Part shown: in pieces, positions 7,890-15,792 of the stretch | Position numbering within the stretch: the stretch's first letter is position 1 | Layout: every line of letters begins with the position of its first letter | Assembly (NCBI GenBank): GCA_964591705.1 | Contig: CAZQCX010000012.1 | Location: forward strand, 1 to 42,372 | Direction of reading: 5' to 3' | DNA from: UBA11855 sp964591705 | GTDB taxonomy: Archaea > Thermoproteota > Bathyarchaeia > Bathyarchaeales > Bathycorpusculaceae | DNA: 42,372 nucleotides | The notes under the pieces: model-generated | What the model was told of the DNA's origin: nothing | The model's input: the letters and a program-made list of their open reading frames with translations, nothing else | Database searches by the model: none | Translations under genes and position numbers: made by a program

Positions 7890-9536
7890 ATGAGCCAAAA
7901 CGAGAAAGCACGCAAAGACAACGACCAACCAAAACGGCGCTTCACCCTAAAACGTAAACCTGTCCCTGAAACCGAAACCACCAAGCAAAAGGACCAAAAA
8001 ACCATTTCTGCAAAAAAGCAACCCAAACCCGAACCCCACACAGTTATACTAAAACCACTTTCCCAAGACGCGCAAATAATAGAAACCTACCCAGTGTCTC
8101 CCCCCAACTCAGAAGTGACAATAGCTTCTCTACCCGAACTCGGAGGCGGAAACGCCTACTACATAAAAGAAACACCGCTCTCAGAAACCGAAAAAGAAAT
8201 CCACAGAAAACTCGTGGAAATCCTGAGCAAAGAAATAGAACCCCCAAAAGCCCGCGAGAACGCCAAACTCCACGTGATAAACGAAGCCCGAAGAGTAGCC
8301 AAAAAATACGGCATCACAAAGAAAATCACCCAAAACTCCTGGCCCACACTCGAATACTACCTCTGCAGAGACCTAGTCGGCTACGGAGAAATCGACGTCA
8401 TAATGAACGATCCCATGATCGAAGACCTCTCCGTAAACGGTCTCAACCTCCCCGTCTACGTCTGGCACAGAAAACACGAAAGCCTACCCACAAACCTCAT
8501 CTTCACCGACGAAACCGCCCTCGACAACCTCATAGTCAAACTAGCCCACATCTCAGGAAAACACATCTCAACCGCCTTCCCAATCCTCGACGCAATGCTG
8601 CCCGGCAAAGACCGACTAGCAGCCACATTCAAACGCGAAGTATCACCAGACGGCGGCTCCTTCAGCATAAGACGATTCAGAGAAGAACCATTCTCCATCG
8701 TTGACCTTATCCAAATGGGCACCATTAACCAAGAAATCGCCGCATACTTCTGGGTACTCATCGAAAACAGATTAACCATGGCAGTAATCGGCGGCACAGG
8801 CGCAGGGAAAACAAGCACATTAAACGCCTTCGCCAGCCTAGTGAAACCCGCCATGAAAATCGTCACAGTCGAAGAAATCCCGGAACTAAACCTCCCACAT
8901 GAAAACTGGGTCCGACTCGTAAGCCGCGAAAGCTACGGTCTAGGCGCATTCAAAACAGGCGAAGTCACCCTCTTTGGACTGGTCAAAACATCCCTAAGAT
9001 ACAGACCCGACTACATAGTCGTAGGCGAAGTCAGAGGCGAAGAAGCCTTCGTACTCTTCCAAGCCCTAGCCGTCGGCCACGGAGGCTTAACCACAATCCA
9101 CGCAGAAAACCTAGAATACACCGTGAAACGCCTCACAAGCCACCCCATGAACGTGGCCAAACCTTACATCCCACTTGTAAACATTGCCCCACTCGTAGAA
9201 AGAGTCAGACTGCCACCAACAAGAAACCAAGAAACGACATTCGGAAGAAGAATAAAAACCGTGGAAGAAATAGTTGACTACGAAAACTACAACACAATAA
9301 GCGAATGGAACCCAGTCGACGACACCTTCAAAGTAGACCTGAAAAACAGCGTGCACCTCCAGAAAATAGCATCCAGACGCGGACTCCCCACACACGAACT
9401 CCTGCAAGAAATCAAGAACCGAGCCTCATTCCTGAATGACCTCATAGAGAAAGGAATCCACAAAAACACGGAGATAGCAAAACACATCACAAACTACTAC
9501 GGTCAACTCAACCATCAAGGCGTGCGCAAGAAATGA
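7890..9536 (+). CDS. Type II/IV secretion ATPase of pilus assembly (VirB11/PilB/FlaI-like)
   Basis: This 548-residue protein has a charged, low-complexity N-terminus (about 1-60), a central N-domain, and a RecA-type motor. It shows Walker A GGTGAGKTS (about 301-309), an acidic EEIPELN segment, Walker B YIVVGEVRGEE (about 376-386) and the His box HGGLTTIHAE (about 403-412). Such hexameric ATPases power pilus extension or archaellum rotation at the cytoplasmic membrane. Its stop overlaps the start of the membrane platform gene (ATGA), so the two are translationally coupled. Neighbouring pilins rather than fla/arl accessory genes favour an adhesion-type pilus over an archaellum. Confidence 0.92.
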   Translation: MSQNEKARKDNDQPKRRFTLKRKPVPETETTKQKDQKTISAKKQPKPEPHTVILKPLSQDAQIIETYPVSPPNSEVTIASLPELGGGNAYYIKETPLSETEKEIHRKLVEILSKEIEPPKARENAKLHVINEARRVAKKYGITKKITQNSWPTLEYYLCRDLVGYGEIDVIMNDPMIEDLSVNGLNLPVYVWHRKHESLPTNLIFTDETALDNLIVKLAHISGKHISTAFPILDAMLPGKDRLAATFKREVSPDGGSFSIRRFREEPFSIVDLIQMGTINQEIAAYFWVLIENRLTMAVIGGTGAGKTSTLNAFASLVKPAMKIVTVEEIPELNLPHENWVRLVSRESYGLGAFKTGEVTLFGLVKTSLRYRPDYIVVGEVRGEEAFVLFQALAVGHGGLTTIHAENLEYTVKRLTSHPMNVAKPYIPLVNIAPLVERVRLPPTRNQETTFGRRIKTVEEIVDYENYNTISEWNPVDDTFKVDLKNSVHLQKIASRRGLPTHELLQEIKNRASFLNDLIEKGIHKNTEIAKHITNYYGQLNHQGVRKK

Positions 9537-11311
9537 AGAAGACCGCAGAAACAAAAACAAAAGACACAACCTCCTTCGCCGGCTTCAGCTACCAATACTT
9601 CGGCTGGACAGGCACCGCGCTGAAAAAAGCATTCTACGCAGGTTCAGGACTCGAAGAGGCATTAGAAGACGCTGGAATCCGGATCTTCCCAGACGCCTAC
9701 TACTCAATGGTTGGCTTCTTTTTTCTCCTCTCCCTCCTCATCTCAATCCCAATTGCCCTGCTCACAGGACTCTACTTCCTAATCCCAGCGCCAATACTAG
9801 TCATGTTTCTCGGATATGTAATTCCGAAAATCAAAACGCAAGACAGAGCAGCCAAACTCGACCTAGAAGTCCCATTCGCCGGCGCCTACATCAGCGTTAT
9901 GGCAACAGGCGGACTCTCACCCTACGCAAGCCTCAAGAAACTAAAAGACTGCCAACTCCTCCCAAACATGAGCAAAGTCATAGGCGACCTAGAAACCGAC
10001 GTGGAAATCAAAGGCTACGACCCAGCAACAGCCATGGAAGAATCCGCCAAAACCCTCCCATCAAGAGACTACAAAGAACTCATGCTCGGCTACGCATCAA
10101 CAGTCCGAACCGGAGGCGACGTCGTACACTACCTCATCATACGAACAGAAAAAATGTTCAAAGACCTCGCCCTAAAAGTAAAAGCCTTCGGCGAAAGAGC
10201 CAGCCTACTAATGGAATCCTACATCACCCTAAGCATACTAATGACCCTCACACTCACCATCCTATTCATGACCTCCATATCATTCCAATCATTCTGGGGC
10301 GGCGACGTAACATCAGGAAGCTACCTGACATACGCCTACTTCCTTGTCCCACTCATAGCAATGCTCTTCCTGTTCATAGCAGACACCCAGCAACTTAGCC
10401 AACCAATAAGCGAAATGGGACCATACAAAATCTTCTTCGCCGCCTCACCAATCATGATATTCCTTATCCTCACAATGTACGTGCCATTCGCAGCAAGAGA
10501 ACTCACTCCCCCATTCGCCCGACCATTCATGGGCTTTGTCACATGGCTCAGAGAATCAATGGGCTTGACCTACGGCTACGAAGCAGGAATAGGAATGGGA
10601 ATCGCCCTACTCATAGGCGCAATACCAGGAGTCATCGCTCACAACTACTACAGCGCCAGAGAAAGAAACATCGAACACGAAGTCACAAACTTCATGAGAG
10701 ACCTAACAGAAACCCGAAAAACCGGCTCTTCACCAGAAAGATGCCTAGAAAACCTTTCAGGAAGAAACTACGGCATCTTCACCCGCATCCTCACCACAGC
10801 CTCAAACCAAATCCGCTGGGGCTTCCCATTCAAAGTCATATACGAAACCGTGAAAACCAAAATCAACTCTTGGCTCGCCCTAATCAACATCTACCTCCTA
10901 GTCGACGCCATAGAAGTAGGAGGCGGCACACCAGAAACACTAGAAACCCTAACCCACTTCAGCGAAGAACTCTCCTCACTGGAAAAAGAAAAGAAAGAGA
11001 CAATGCGCCCTCTCCTCATAATGCCATACGTAGGCGCAGGGCTCCTCATCGTTTCCACCTTGATTCTACTTGGATTCAGCCAAACAATAATTACCTCAAT
11101 GGCACGGCAGACCATACCCTTCTCAGAAGTAGTAACAGTGCTCCTCCCCCCACTGATGGTTCAAATCTTCTTCACAGGCTTAGTCACCGGAAAACTAGGC
11201 GCGGGAAGCACTTCAGCAGGATTCAAACACTCCTTCATACTCACACTGATAGCAATAGCGCTAGTCCCAGCAGCTGCGTACATGATATGGCCTTTCATAG
11301 GAGGCGCCTAG
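9533..11311 (+). CDS. Pilus assembly membrane platform protein (TadC/FlaJ-like, two T2SSF domains)
   Basis: The 592-residue product is a polytopic membrane protein. It has paired hydrophobic helices near residues 60-100, two T2SSF-like cytoplasmic helical domains (about 115-215 and 385-490), and further helices around 225-360 and 500-590. The motifs LEVPFAGAYISVMATGG and FMRDLTETRKTGSSPERCL mark equivalent positions of the two halves. This family anchors the ATPase and the growing pilus at the membrane. It overlaps the ATPase by four bases and is followed two bases later by the CTG proposed as start of the next pilin. Confidence 0.88.
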   Translation: MKKTAETKTKDTTSFAGFSYQYFGWTGTALKKAFYAGSGLEEALEDAGIRIFPDAYYSMVGFFFLLSLLISIPIALLTGLYFLIPAPILVMFLGYVIPKIKTQDRAAKLDLEVPFAGAYISVMATGGLSPYASLKKLKDCQLLPNMSKVIGDLETDVEIKGYDPATAMEESAKTLPSRDYKELMLGYASTVRTGGDVVHYLIIRTEKMFKDLALKVKAFGERASLLMESYITLSILMTLTLTILFMTSISFQSFWGGDVTSGSYLTYAYFLVPLIAMLFLFIADTQQLSQPISEMGPYKIFFAASPIMIFLILTMYVPFAARELTPPFARPFMGFVTWLRESMGLTYGYEAGIGMGIALLIGAIPGVIAHNYYSARERNIEHEVTNFMRDLTETRKTGSSPERCLENLSGRNYGIFTRILTTASNQIRWGFPFKVIYETVKTKINSWLALINIYLLVDAIEVGGGTPETLETLTHFSEELSSLEKEKKETMRPLLIMPYVGAGLLIVSTLILLGFSQTIITSMARQTIPFSEVVTVLLPPLMVQIFFTGLVTGKLGAGSTSAGFKHSFILTLIAIALVPAAAYMIWPFIGGA

Positions 11312-11313
11312 CA

Positions 11314-11874
11314 CTGCCGAAGAAAAACAAGAGATTCCCTAGAATCGAGTTGAGACTCGCCAGAAGAAGGCTCCTTCACTTTCTAGGGAACAGAAAAGCC
11401 GTGAGCGTAGTGGTCAGCACAGTCGTCCTGTCAGCCGGTGTATTGGCACTCGGGATCGCTGTGTTGTACTGGGCTTTTTCATGGGGCAACATAGCCAGCC
11501 TCCAATACTCCAGAGCGGTAGCAGCCAACTCACATGCCGTAGCCGAAAGAGTAGGATTTGAATACATCAGCTATTCAAGATCAAACAACCTGATCACCGT
11601 AAACTTGATCAACTGCGGAGGAGCCCACGACCTCAACATCAGCGCAGTCTACCTGTGGGACAACTACCGCAACTACATCGGAACAGGAGCATACACACCC
11701 TCAAACCTGACCAGCATAACCACCGGTCAACCAATTCCCGACAACGCACTCGACATCAGCCAAGAAGGACGCTTCACAGTAACGCTTTCACAACCGCTCC
11801 CAGATGGCTTCTACAACATCCGCATAGTCACAGGAAGAGGAAGAAACTTTGACACTGCATTCATCGTACCATAA
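11314..11874 (+). CDS. Type IV pilin-like protein (type A of pair), possible CTG start
   Basis: The frame runs through NRKAVSVVVSTVVLSAGVLA, a prepilin-like signal and helix, then AERVGFEYISY, INCGG, FTVTLSQPLPDG and RIVTGRGRNF. It parallels the minus-strand pilin at 1257-1760. An AGGAGG at 11299-11304 sits 9 bases before CTG 11314, and no ribosome binding site precedes the in-frame ATG at 11287 inside the platform gene; TTG 11351 is a third possibility. The CTG start gives 186 residues with a long basic N-terminus (RRR, RLARRRLL) before the processing site. The next pilin overlaps its end by 26 bases. Confidence 0.7.
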   Translation: MPKKNKRFPRIELRLARRRLLHFLGNRKAVSVVVSTVVLSAGVLALGIAVLYWAFSWGNIASLQYSRAVAANSHAVAERVGFEYISYSRSNNLITVNLINCGGAHDLNISAVYLWDNYRNYIGTGAYTPSNLTSITTGQPIPDNALDISQEGRFTVTLSQPLPDGFYNIRIVTGRGRNFDTAFIVP

Positions 11875-12355
11875 GAAACTGCGCACGAACAGGAAAGGCT
11901 ACTCCACCATACTCGGAACCATAATCATGGTCCTCATAATCCTATACTTCGTCTTCAACGTGATGATGTTCAACCTGAACCGCGACGAGGACTTCCAAGA
12001 CGTCATAAGCCGATCGGTCCAGCTAGACGCTGACCGCACCGCAGAAAAAGTCACAATCTCAGACGTCGTCATAACTCAAGGCCCCCAAAGCTGGCAACTA
12101 ATCATCACCTGCACTCTGACAAACAATGGCACAGTCCCAATTCAGATGGCACGACTGTGGCTGAAAGACAAAAATCTAACCCAGAACAACGTCGGAAACG
12201 TCGCCCTAACAACACCGCCAGTGCTGCTGCAGCCAGGCAGCATTATACGAACAACGTTTCCACAGGTCACCATTCAAGGCTCCTCCGCCTCAAATTCATT
12301 CTACCTGTGGCTTGTCACGTTCAGAGGCAACTCATTCCCGCAAACAGTAAACTGA
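11849..12355 (+). CDS. Type IV pilin-like protein (type B of pair)
   Basis: TTG 11849, inside the end of the upstream pilin, follows AGAGGAAGAAAC and gives 168 residues. The signal peptide is RTNRKG then YSTILGTIIMVLIILYFVF. The body has DRTAEKVTI, NNGTVPIQMARLWLKDK and LQPGS, matching residues about 27-165 of the pilin/B-repeat fusion at 1-1273. That gene also starts at an overlapping TTG followed by ACT/ACA. Here the protein stops after the pilin domain, with no B-repeats. It closes the pilus locus, and the next gene is convergent. Confidence 0.8.
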   Translation: MTLHSSYHKKLRTNRKGYSTILGTIIMVLIILYFVFNVMMFNLNRDEDFQDVISRSVQLDADRTAEKVTISDVVITQGPQSWQLIITCTLTNNGTVPIQMARLWLKDKNLTQNNVGNVALTTPPVLLQPGSIIRTTFPQVTIQGSSASNSFYLWLVTFRGNSFPQTVN

Positions 12356-12405
12356 GAAAAAACCGCCCAGCCGAAACTGGACAGCTTTCAACTACGCCCC
12401 ACTGC

Positions 12406-12951
12406 TCAACGCGTGAAACTGTACCTTGTTTCCTTTATGGTCCCGTTCTGATAACTGCCTTCCCAAATTATCAGCGTTGTACCCAAACTGTAAGTCGCAT
12501 TGACCTTATACGCAGGGTTCGCAACAAGCGGCCACTCCACCATGACCGTCCAGTCAGAAGCGTAGTAAACACAAGTCTCAATATCAGTCGCTCCGGTATA
12601 TAGGTTTCCACCCCGCCAAGACAAATCCGTCATGAACTGCGCCGTCGCAGGACGCGCCGACCTCATGTACGCCAACGCAGCATCCCTCGCCTGCTCTTCG
12701 AGCGGGACCGAAGACTCATTGCCATAGCCTGCAGGATTCTCAGAAGGCTCAGGCGCAATATCGGGGATTTCAGTCACCGGCTGATCCGAAGGCTTCTCAG
12801 AGACCGGCTTTGAACCATCAGGAACCGTGGACTCCGCGGGCTCGCCAGGACCGAAAAGAGTCCAACTGACCCCTCCAATTATGATAACCACGGCAAGCAC
12901 AGTTACCCCGAACATGAATATCTTATTCGGCAACCTGTCCCCCCGAAACAT
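12406..12951 (-). CDS. Membrane-anchored protein with Pro-rich stalk and a C-terminal domain shared with the gene at 41.4 kb
   Basis: One N-terminal transmembrane helix (IFMFGVTVLAVVIIIGGVSW) is followed by a Pro/Ser/Glu-rich stalk of about 60 residues. The C-terminal domain of about 95 residues contains ARPATAQFMTDLSWRGG, WTVMVEWPLVANPAYKV and IIWEGSYQNGTI. The same pattern occurs in the protein ending at 42068. The domain is presumably outside the cell; I do not recognise a named family. The start is chosen at ATG 12951, the last good start before the helix; ATG 12915 is possible. Longer frames begin inside an AT-rich promoter-like region. The gene is convergent with the pilus locus. Confidence 0.65.
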   Translation of the reverse strand: MFRGDRLPNKIFMFGVTVLAVVIIIGGVSWTLFGPGEPAESTVPDGSKPVSEKPSDQPVTEIPDIAPEPSENPAGYGNESSVPLEEQARDAALAYMRSARPATAQFMTDLSWRGGNLYTGATDIETCVYYASDWTVMVEWPLVANPAYKVNATYSLGTTLIIWEGSYQNGTIKETRYSFTR

Positions 12952-13273
12952 GATATGCCAAGACAATATAAAACTCTTATTCAAGAATCTGCAGTCCCCA
13001 AAAACCCATGTTATATGCAATCCCACGTGAAACAAATAGCCATCTAAGAAAACTCCTATGCAGTCAAAGTCATCTCAAAACGATGATTCGGAGAATGAAA
13101 ACGTGGTTAGATTCCAAACTCGCTGGTTTTACCTGAGAAATATTACCTTTTCAAAAGTTGTGAGAACCGAAGAACTTTTTCGTATTACAATGGCAAAAAC
13201 ACTGAGGAGCGCTTCAAGCCTGAATTCACCGAAAGAAAAAAAGAGAAAGAGGCGGAGATTGCCCAGTCTTTTG

Positions 13274-14077
13274 CTACTTGCGCCTCTTGAAAGCTACTAT
13301 TCCAACTACAACAACCAACACAGCAACCACTACTGCCAAAACGTATTCCAACCGCACTCCGCCCAGAAGTGTATCTGCCACAGGCTCTGTCGAATCGCCC
13401 ACTTCAGCCACAGTCCAAGTTGAAAAATGATTCGTATTGCACACCAAGTAACCATTCTGGTCCATGAAACTCGTAACAGGCTTCCACTGCATCTGTGTTT
13501 GATTCCAATACATCCATGTCAATCTCGAAGCGTTGACAACCCTATTCAGCTCTTGATTAAGCTCCCCTTGGTTGATGTGCAGCCTTATCTGAGCCTTCAA
13601 CTCTATTTTCGCATTCGGCTCAATGCCAAGATAGAAGTTCAAGGTGCGCTCCATGACCTGTTCACCCTGCAGCGGAGAGCGGTACATGTTTATCGTTAGC
13701 GTCATGTTCTGGGTCGGCTCCACCGACAACCCAAGGATCTTAGGCGTCACCTCGGGGTCCACAGTGAAGACCACTTCACAGTTTCGCGAACAATTCATCA
13801 GCATCGTCAAGTTTCTGTACTGAAACAGCACAGGCTCACCAGCTGCAATTCGTGCCGTCTCAGCGACTGGTGTAACGTCTGTCTTGTTGTATTGCACTGC
13901 ATTGTCCGGAGCACCCGGCACATCTGGATATTTCCCAGCTCCAGAAGGCGCACCAGATCCGGCAGCAACCCCTGTCCCAGCTGAACCCATGCAGAGAGGC
14001 GCAACATACGCAACGATCAGCAGCATCGTGATGAAGACGCCGAGTTTGGTTTTGTTCATTTTCTGATTTGTTTTCAT
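13274..14077 (-). CDS. Secreted, C-terminally membrane-anchored protein of unknown function
   Basis: The 267-residue product has a signal peptide (LGVFITMLLIVAYVAPLCMG), a Gly/Ser/Ala-rich spacer, then a beta-rich region with several N-glycosylation sequons. Its end reads NTNHFSTWTVAEV, followed by a transmembrane helix (YVLAVVVAVLVVVVGIVAF) and KRRK. NHFSTWTV before a terminal anchor is a pattern I know from archaeal surface proteins, but I cannot name the family. ATG 14077 lies about 22 bases from a TATATA box, so the message is probably leaderless. A 40-base element upstream (14115-14154) is repeated in front of the gene at 15793-16770, implying shared control. Confidence 0.7.
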   Translation of the reverse strand: MKTNQKMNKTKLGVFITMLLIVAYVAPLCMGSAGTGVAAGSGAPSGAGKYPDVPGAPDNAVQYNKTDVTPVAETARIAAGEPVLFQYRNLTMLMNCSRNCEVVFTVDPEVTPKILGLSVEPTQNMTLTINMYRSPLQGEQVMERTLNFYLGIEPNAKIELKAQIRLHINQGELNQELNRVVNASRLTWMYWNQTQMQWKPVTSFMDQNGYLVCNTNHFSTWTVAEVGDSTEPVADTLLGGVRLEYVLAVVVAVLVVVVGIVAFKRRK

Positions 14078-14096
14078 CTCGAATCACGAGACATGC

Positions 14097-14102
14097 TATA
14101 TA
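14097..14102 (-). promoter_or_regulatory. TATA box for the secreted protein gene at 13274-14077
   Basis: TATATA about 22 bases from the ATG, with the operator-like element beginning 12 bases further upstream. Confidence 0.6.
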
Positions 14103-14114
14103 CTACCGCCTGAC

Positions 14115-14154
14115 TTAAGGGACACTGTGAAACAAGCGTTTCATAACCTGAAAC
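14115..14154 (-). promoter_or_regulatory. Operator-like element, copy 1
   Basis: This 40-base stretch matches 16808-16846: 27 of the first 29 aligned bases (plus-strand order) are identical. On the minus strand it contains GTTTC, a 7-base spacer, then the perfect palindrome GAAACGCTTGTTTC, and ends GTGTCCCTTAA. It sits just upstream of the TATA box, where archaeal activators commonly bind. Confidence 0.65.
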
Positions 14155-14163
14155 CCAAGCATG

Positions 14164-14211
14164 GAGCCAGCACCTAATGCTGGCGACGGAAAACCAGACG
14201 GTAGCTGGCTC
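14164..14211 (+). other. Nested inverted repeat, possible small RNA or 17-codon ORF
   Basis: GAGCCAGC at 14164 pairs with GCTGGCTC at 14204. The interior also has CTGG/CCAG, and the left arm can alternatively pair with GCTGGC at 14179. A 17-codon ATG frame (14161-14214) covers the same bases. No known RNA family is recognised. Confidence 0.25.
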
Positions 14212-14243
14212 TGATTAACCCTGCAAAACAGGTCATTGCTTCC

Positions 14244-14257
14244 CTTTTTTCTTCTTT
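14244..14257 (+). terminator. T-rich terminator-like tract
   Basis: Fourteen bases, 11 of them T, just downstream of the inverted repeat. Archaeal transcripts commonly end in such tracts. Confidence 0.3.
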
Positions 14258-14281
14258 CGGTGCAGGTCAAACTCTAAGAGT

Positions 14282-14850
14282 CTAGGCTGGCAAAGACCGA
14301 CCAAAATTCAATGTCGAACATGTCTCCCACTCGGAGCTCACCACCTTCTCAGAAAGAATACTACATTGGTTGTCGACACAACCACAGCAGAAGAGACAGC
14401 GCCTGAAAATTCCGAAGGGGTCGGACACAACAGAAGCGCAAGCATTCACCAAACCCCGTCCGCCTTTTGGATCCCATCTAGCCATGCCCACTCTCTGCGT
14501 GTAAACGAAGCATATTTGCAACATCACTAGCTGTCAGGGATGGAAATTTAGAAAACATAAGCGCTACGACACCCGTAACAAAAGCAGTTGAAAACGAGGG
14601 ACCGTCGGCACAACCATAACCTCCCCCCCTTAAAGGTTGCAAGAATACTGACGCTTGGCGCACAAAAACCTGCGTAATCACAGTAATCGGTGAAGGGTAC
14701 CTTCTTGTCAGCTTGATCGATGGCTGAAACAGCCACGAACTGCTCGTGGTATGCAGGGTAAAGAGCGTCACTGCTAGTGTCGTTGCCTGCGCCAGCTAGA
14801 ACGAGGGAGCATAACATGTATTCAAAATACGCAAAAATCTTAACTTGCAC
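14282..14850 (-). pseudogene. Subtilisin-like serine protease (S8) remnant
   Basis: Three overlapping minus-strand frames spell the C-terminal part of a subtilase. First comes LVLAGAGNDTSSDALYPA, with the oxyanion Asn, and VAVSAIDQADKKVPFTDY. Then, after a shift at a G7 run near 14632-14638, comes GGGYGCADGPSFSTAFVTG, with the catalytic Ser, and LTASDVANMLRLHA. After a second shift near 14480-14500 comes RWDPKGGRGLVNACASV, the usual last strand. The Asp and His catalytic segments are absent upstream. Removing one G from the G7 run restores the first junction, so one shift could be a sequencing error, but truncation plus a second shift argue for real decay. Confidence 0.7.
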
Positions 14851-14873
14851 AAGGGATCATAGAGTGAAGTCGC

Positions 14874-15743
14874 ATGAGACTCCGCTACGCTAGATCGTTC
14901 ACCCTGTCAGTCTTCGTGTTTCTCCTACTCTCAACTTTCACCGCCACAGCTCAGTCAGGATTTATAGCCGAATCAGTGAAAATGAGAATATACCGAGACG
15001 GTTTAGCGCACATCACACAAACAGTCAGCGTAGACCAGCTTCTGCCTGACATAGAACTCCCTCTCTTGTCCTCATCCATCGAAAACCTGATAATTCTCGA
15101 CGAAAACCAACTCCCAGTAGACTACAAAATAGACGCCACAAAGCTAACGGTTTTCACCCTGGGCACATCCAGCGTATCGATCGAATACGACACGATGACA
15201 CTGACCAACAAAGTCGCCGACGTTTGGACGCTATTTCTCAACAACCCCTACAACCTGACACTGTTTCTGCCCCACAACTCAACAATTGTATACCTGAACA
15301 AAGTTCCAACCACCATAGATGCAACTGGGACAGAATTGTGTCTGAGCTTACACCCCGGACAATGGGAACTCAGCTACATCGTGCCGCTGCAGCAAGGCGA
15401 CCAGAATGGAAAGGGCTTCTTCCCACCGATTCAGACTGAATACCTATTGATTGCAGTCGCAATGACAGTCACAATTGTAGGCATACTGGTATTCCTTGCT
15501 TTACGCAGGCGAAAAATCAACGTGAAGAAAATAGTAAGCCGCAATCCCGGGTTGATGAAAGAAGACATAGCTGTCATCGAGTTTCTGGCTGAAAACGATG
15601 GCAAAGCCTTTGAGGCAGAAATCCGAGCAAAGTTTCCAGACATGCCCAGAACCAGCCTCTGGAGACTCGTCAAACGTCTCGAAGGGCTAGAAATTGTAGA
15701 AGTCAAGAAAATAGGACTGGAAAACCAAGTACAACTCAAATAG
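14874..15743 (+). CDS. Membrane-anchored winged-helix transcriptional regulator with extracellular sensor domain
   Basis: The 289-residue product has a signal peptide (SFTLSVFVFLLLSTFTATAQ), an extracellular beta-rich domain (about 28-175), a transmembrane helix (LLIAVAMTVTIVGILVFLAL, about 187-208), RRRK, and a cytoplasmic winged-helix domain of about 70 residues. The last contains NPGLMKEDIAVIEFLAENDG and PRTSLWRLVKRLEGLEIVEV, with recognition helix and wing. Archaea have many such surface-anchored wHTH proteins, and some regulate adjacent envelope genes. ATG 14874 is six bases after GAGTGA. It lies between two minus-strand genes with matching upstream elements and is the obvious candidate to bind them. 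That link is inference. Confidence 0.78.
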   Translation: MRLRYARSFTLSVFVFLLLSTFTATAQSGFIAESVKMRIYRDGLAHITQTVSVDQLLPDIELPLLSSSIENLIILDENQLPVDYKIDATKLTVFTLGTSSVSIEYDTMTLTNKVADVWTLFLNNPYNLTLFLPHNSTIVYLNKVPTTIDATGTELCLSLHPGQWELSYIVPLQQGDQNGKGFFPPIQTEYLLIAVAMTVTIVGILVFLALRRRKINVKKIVSRNPGLMKEDIAVIEFLAENDGKAFEAEIRAKFPDMPRTSLWRLVKRLEGLEIVEVKKIGLENQVQLK

Positions 15744-15792
15744 ACACAAAAAAGGAGAAACAGGAGAGTAGATGCCAACTTTCTCTTGCTGA

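Noticed and set aside
10543..11286. Long upstream extension of the pilin frame inside the platform gene
   Set aside because: Low-complexity Arg/Asn/His sequence overlapping a well-supported gene; only the part after about 11287 is protein-like.
13058..13423. 121-codon plus frame
   Set aside because: Runs into the opposite strand of the secreted protein gene; no domain.
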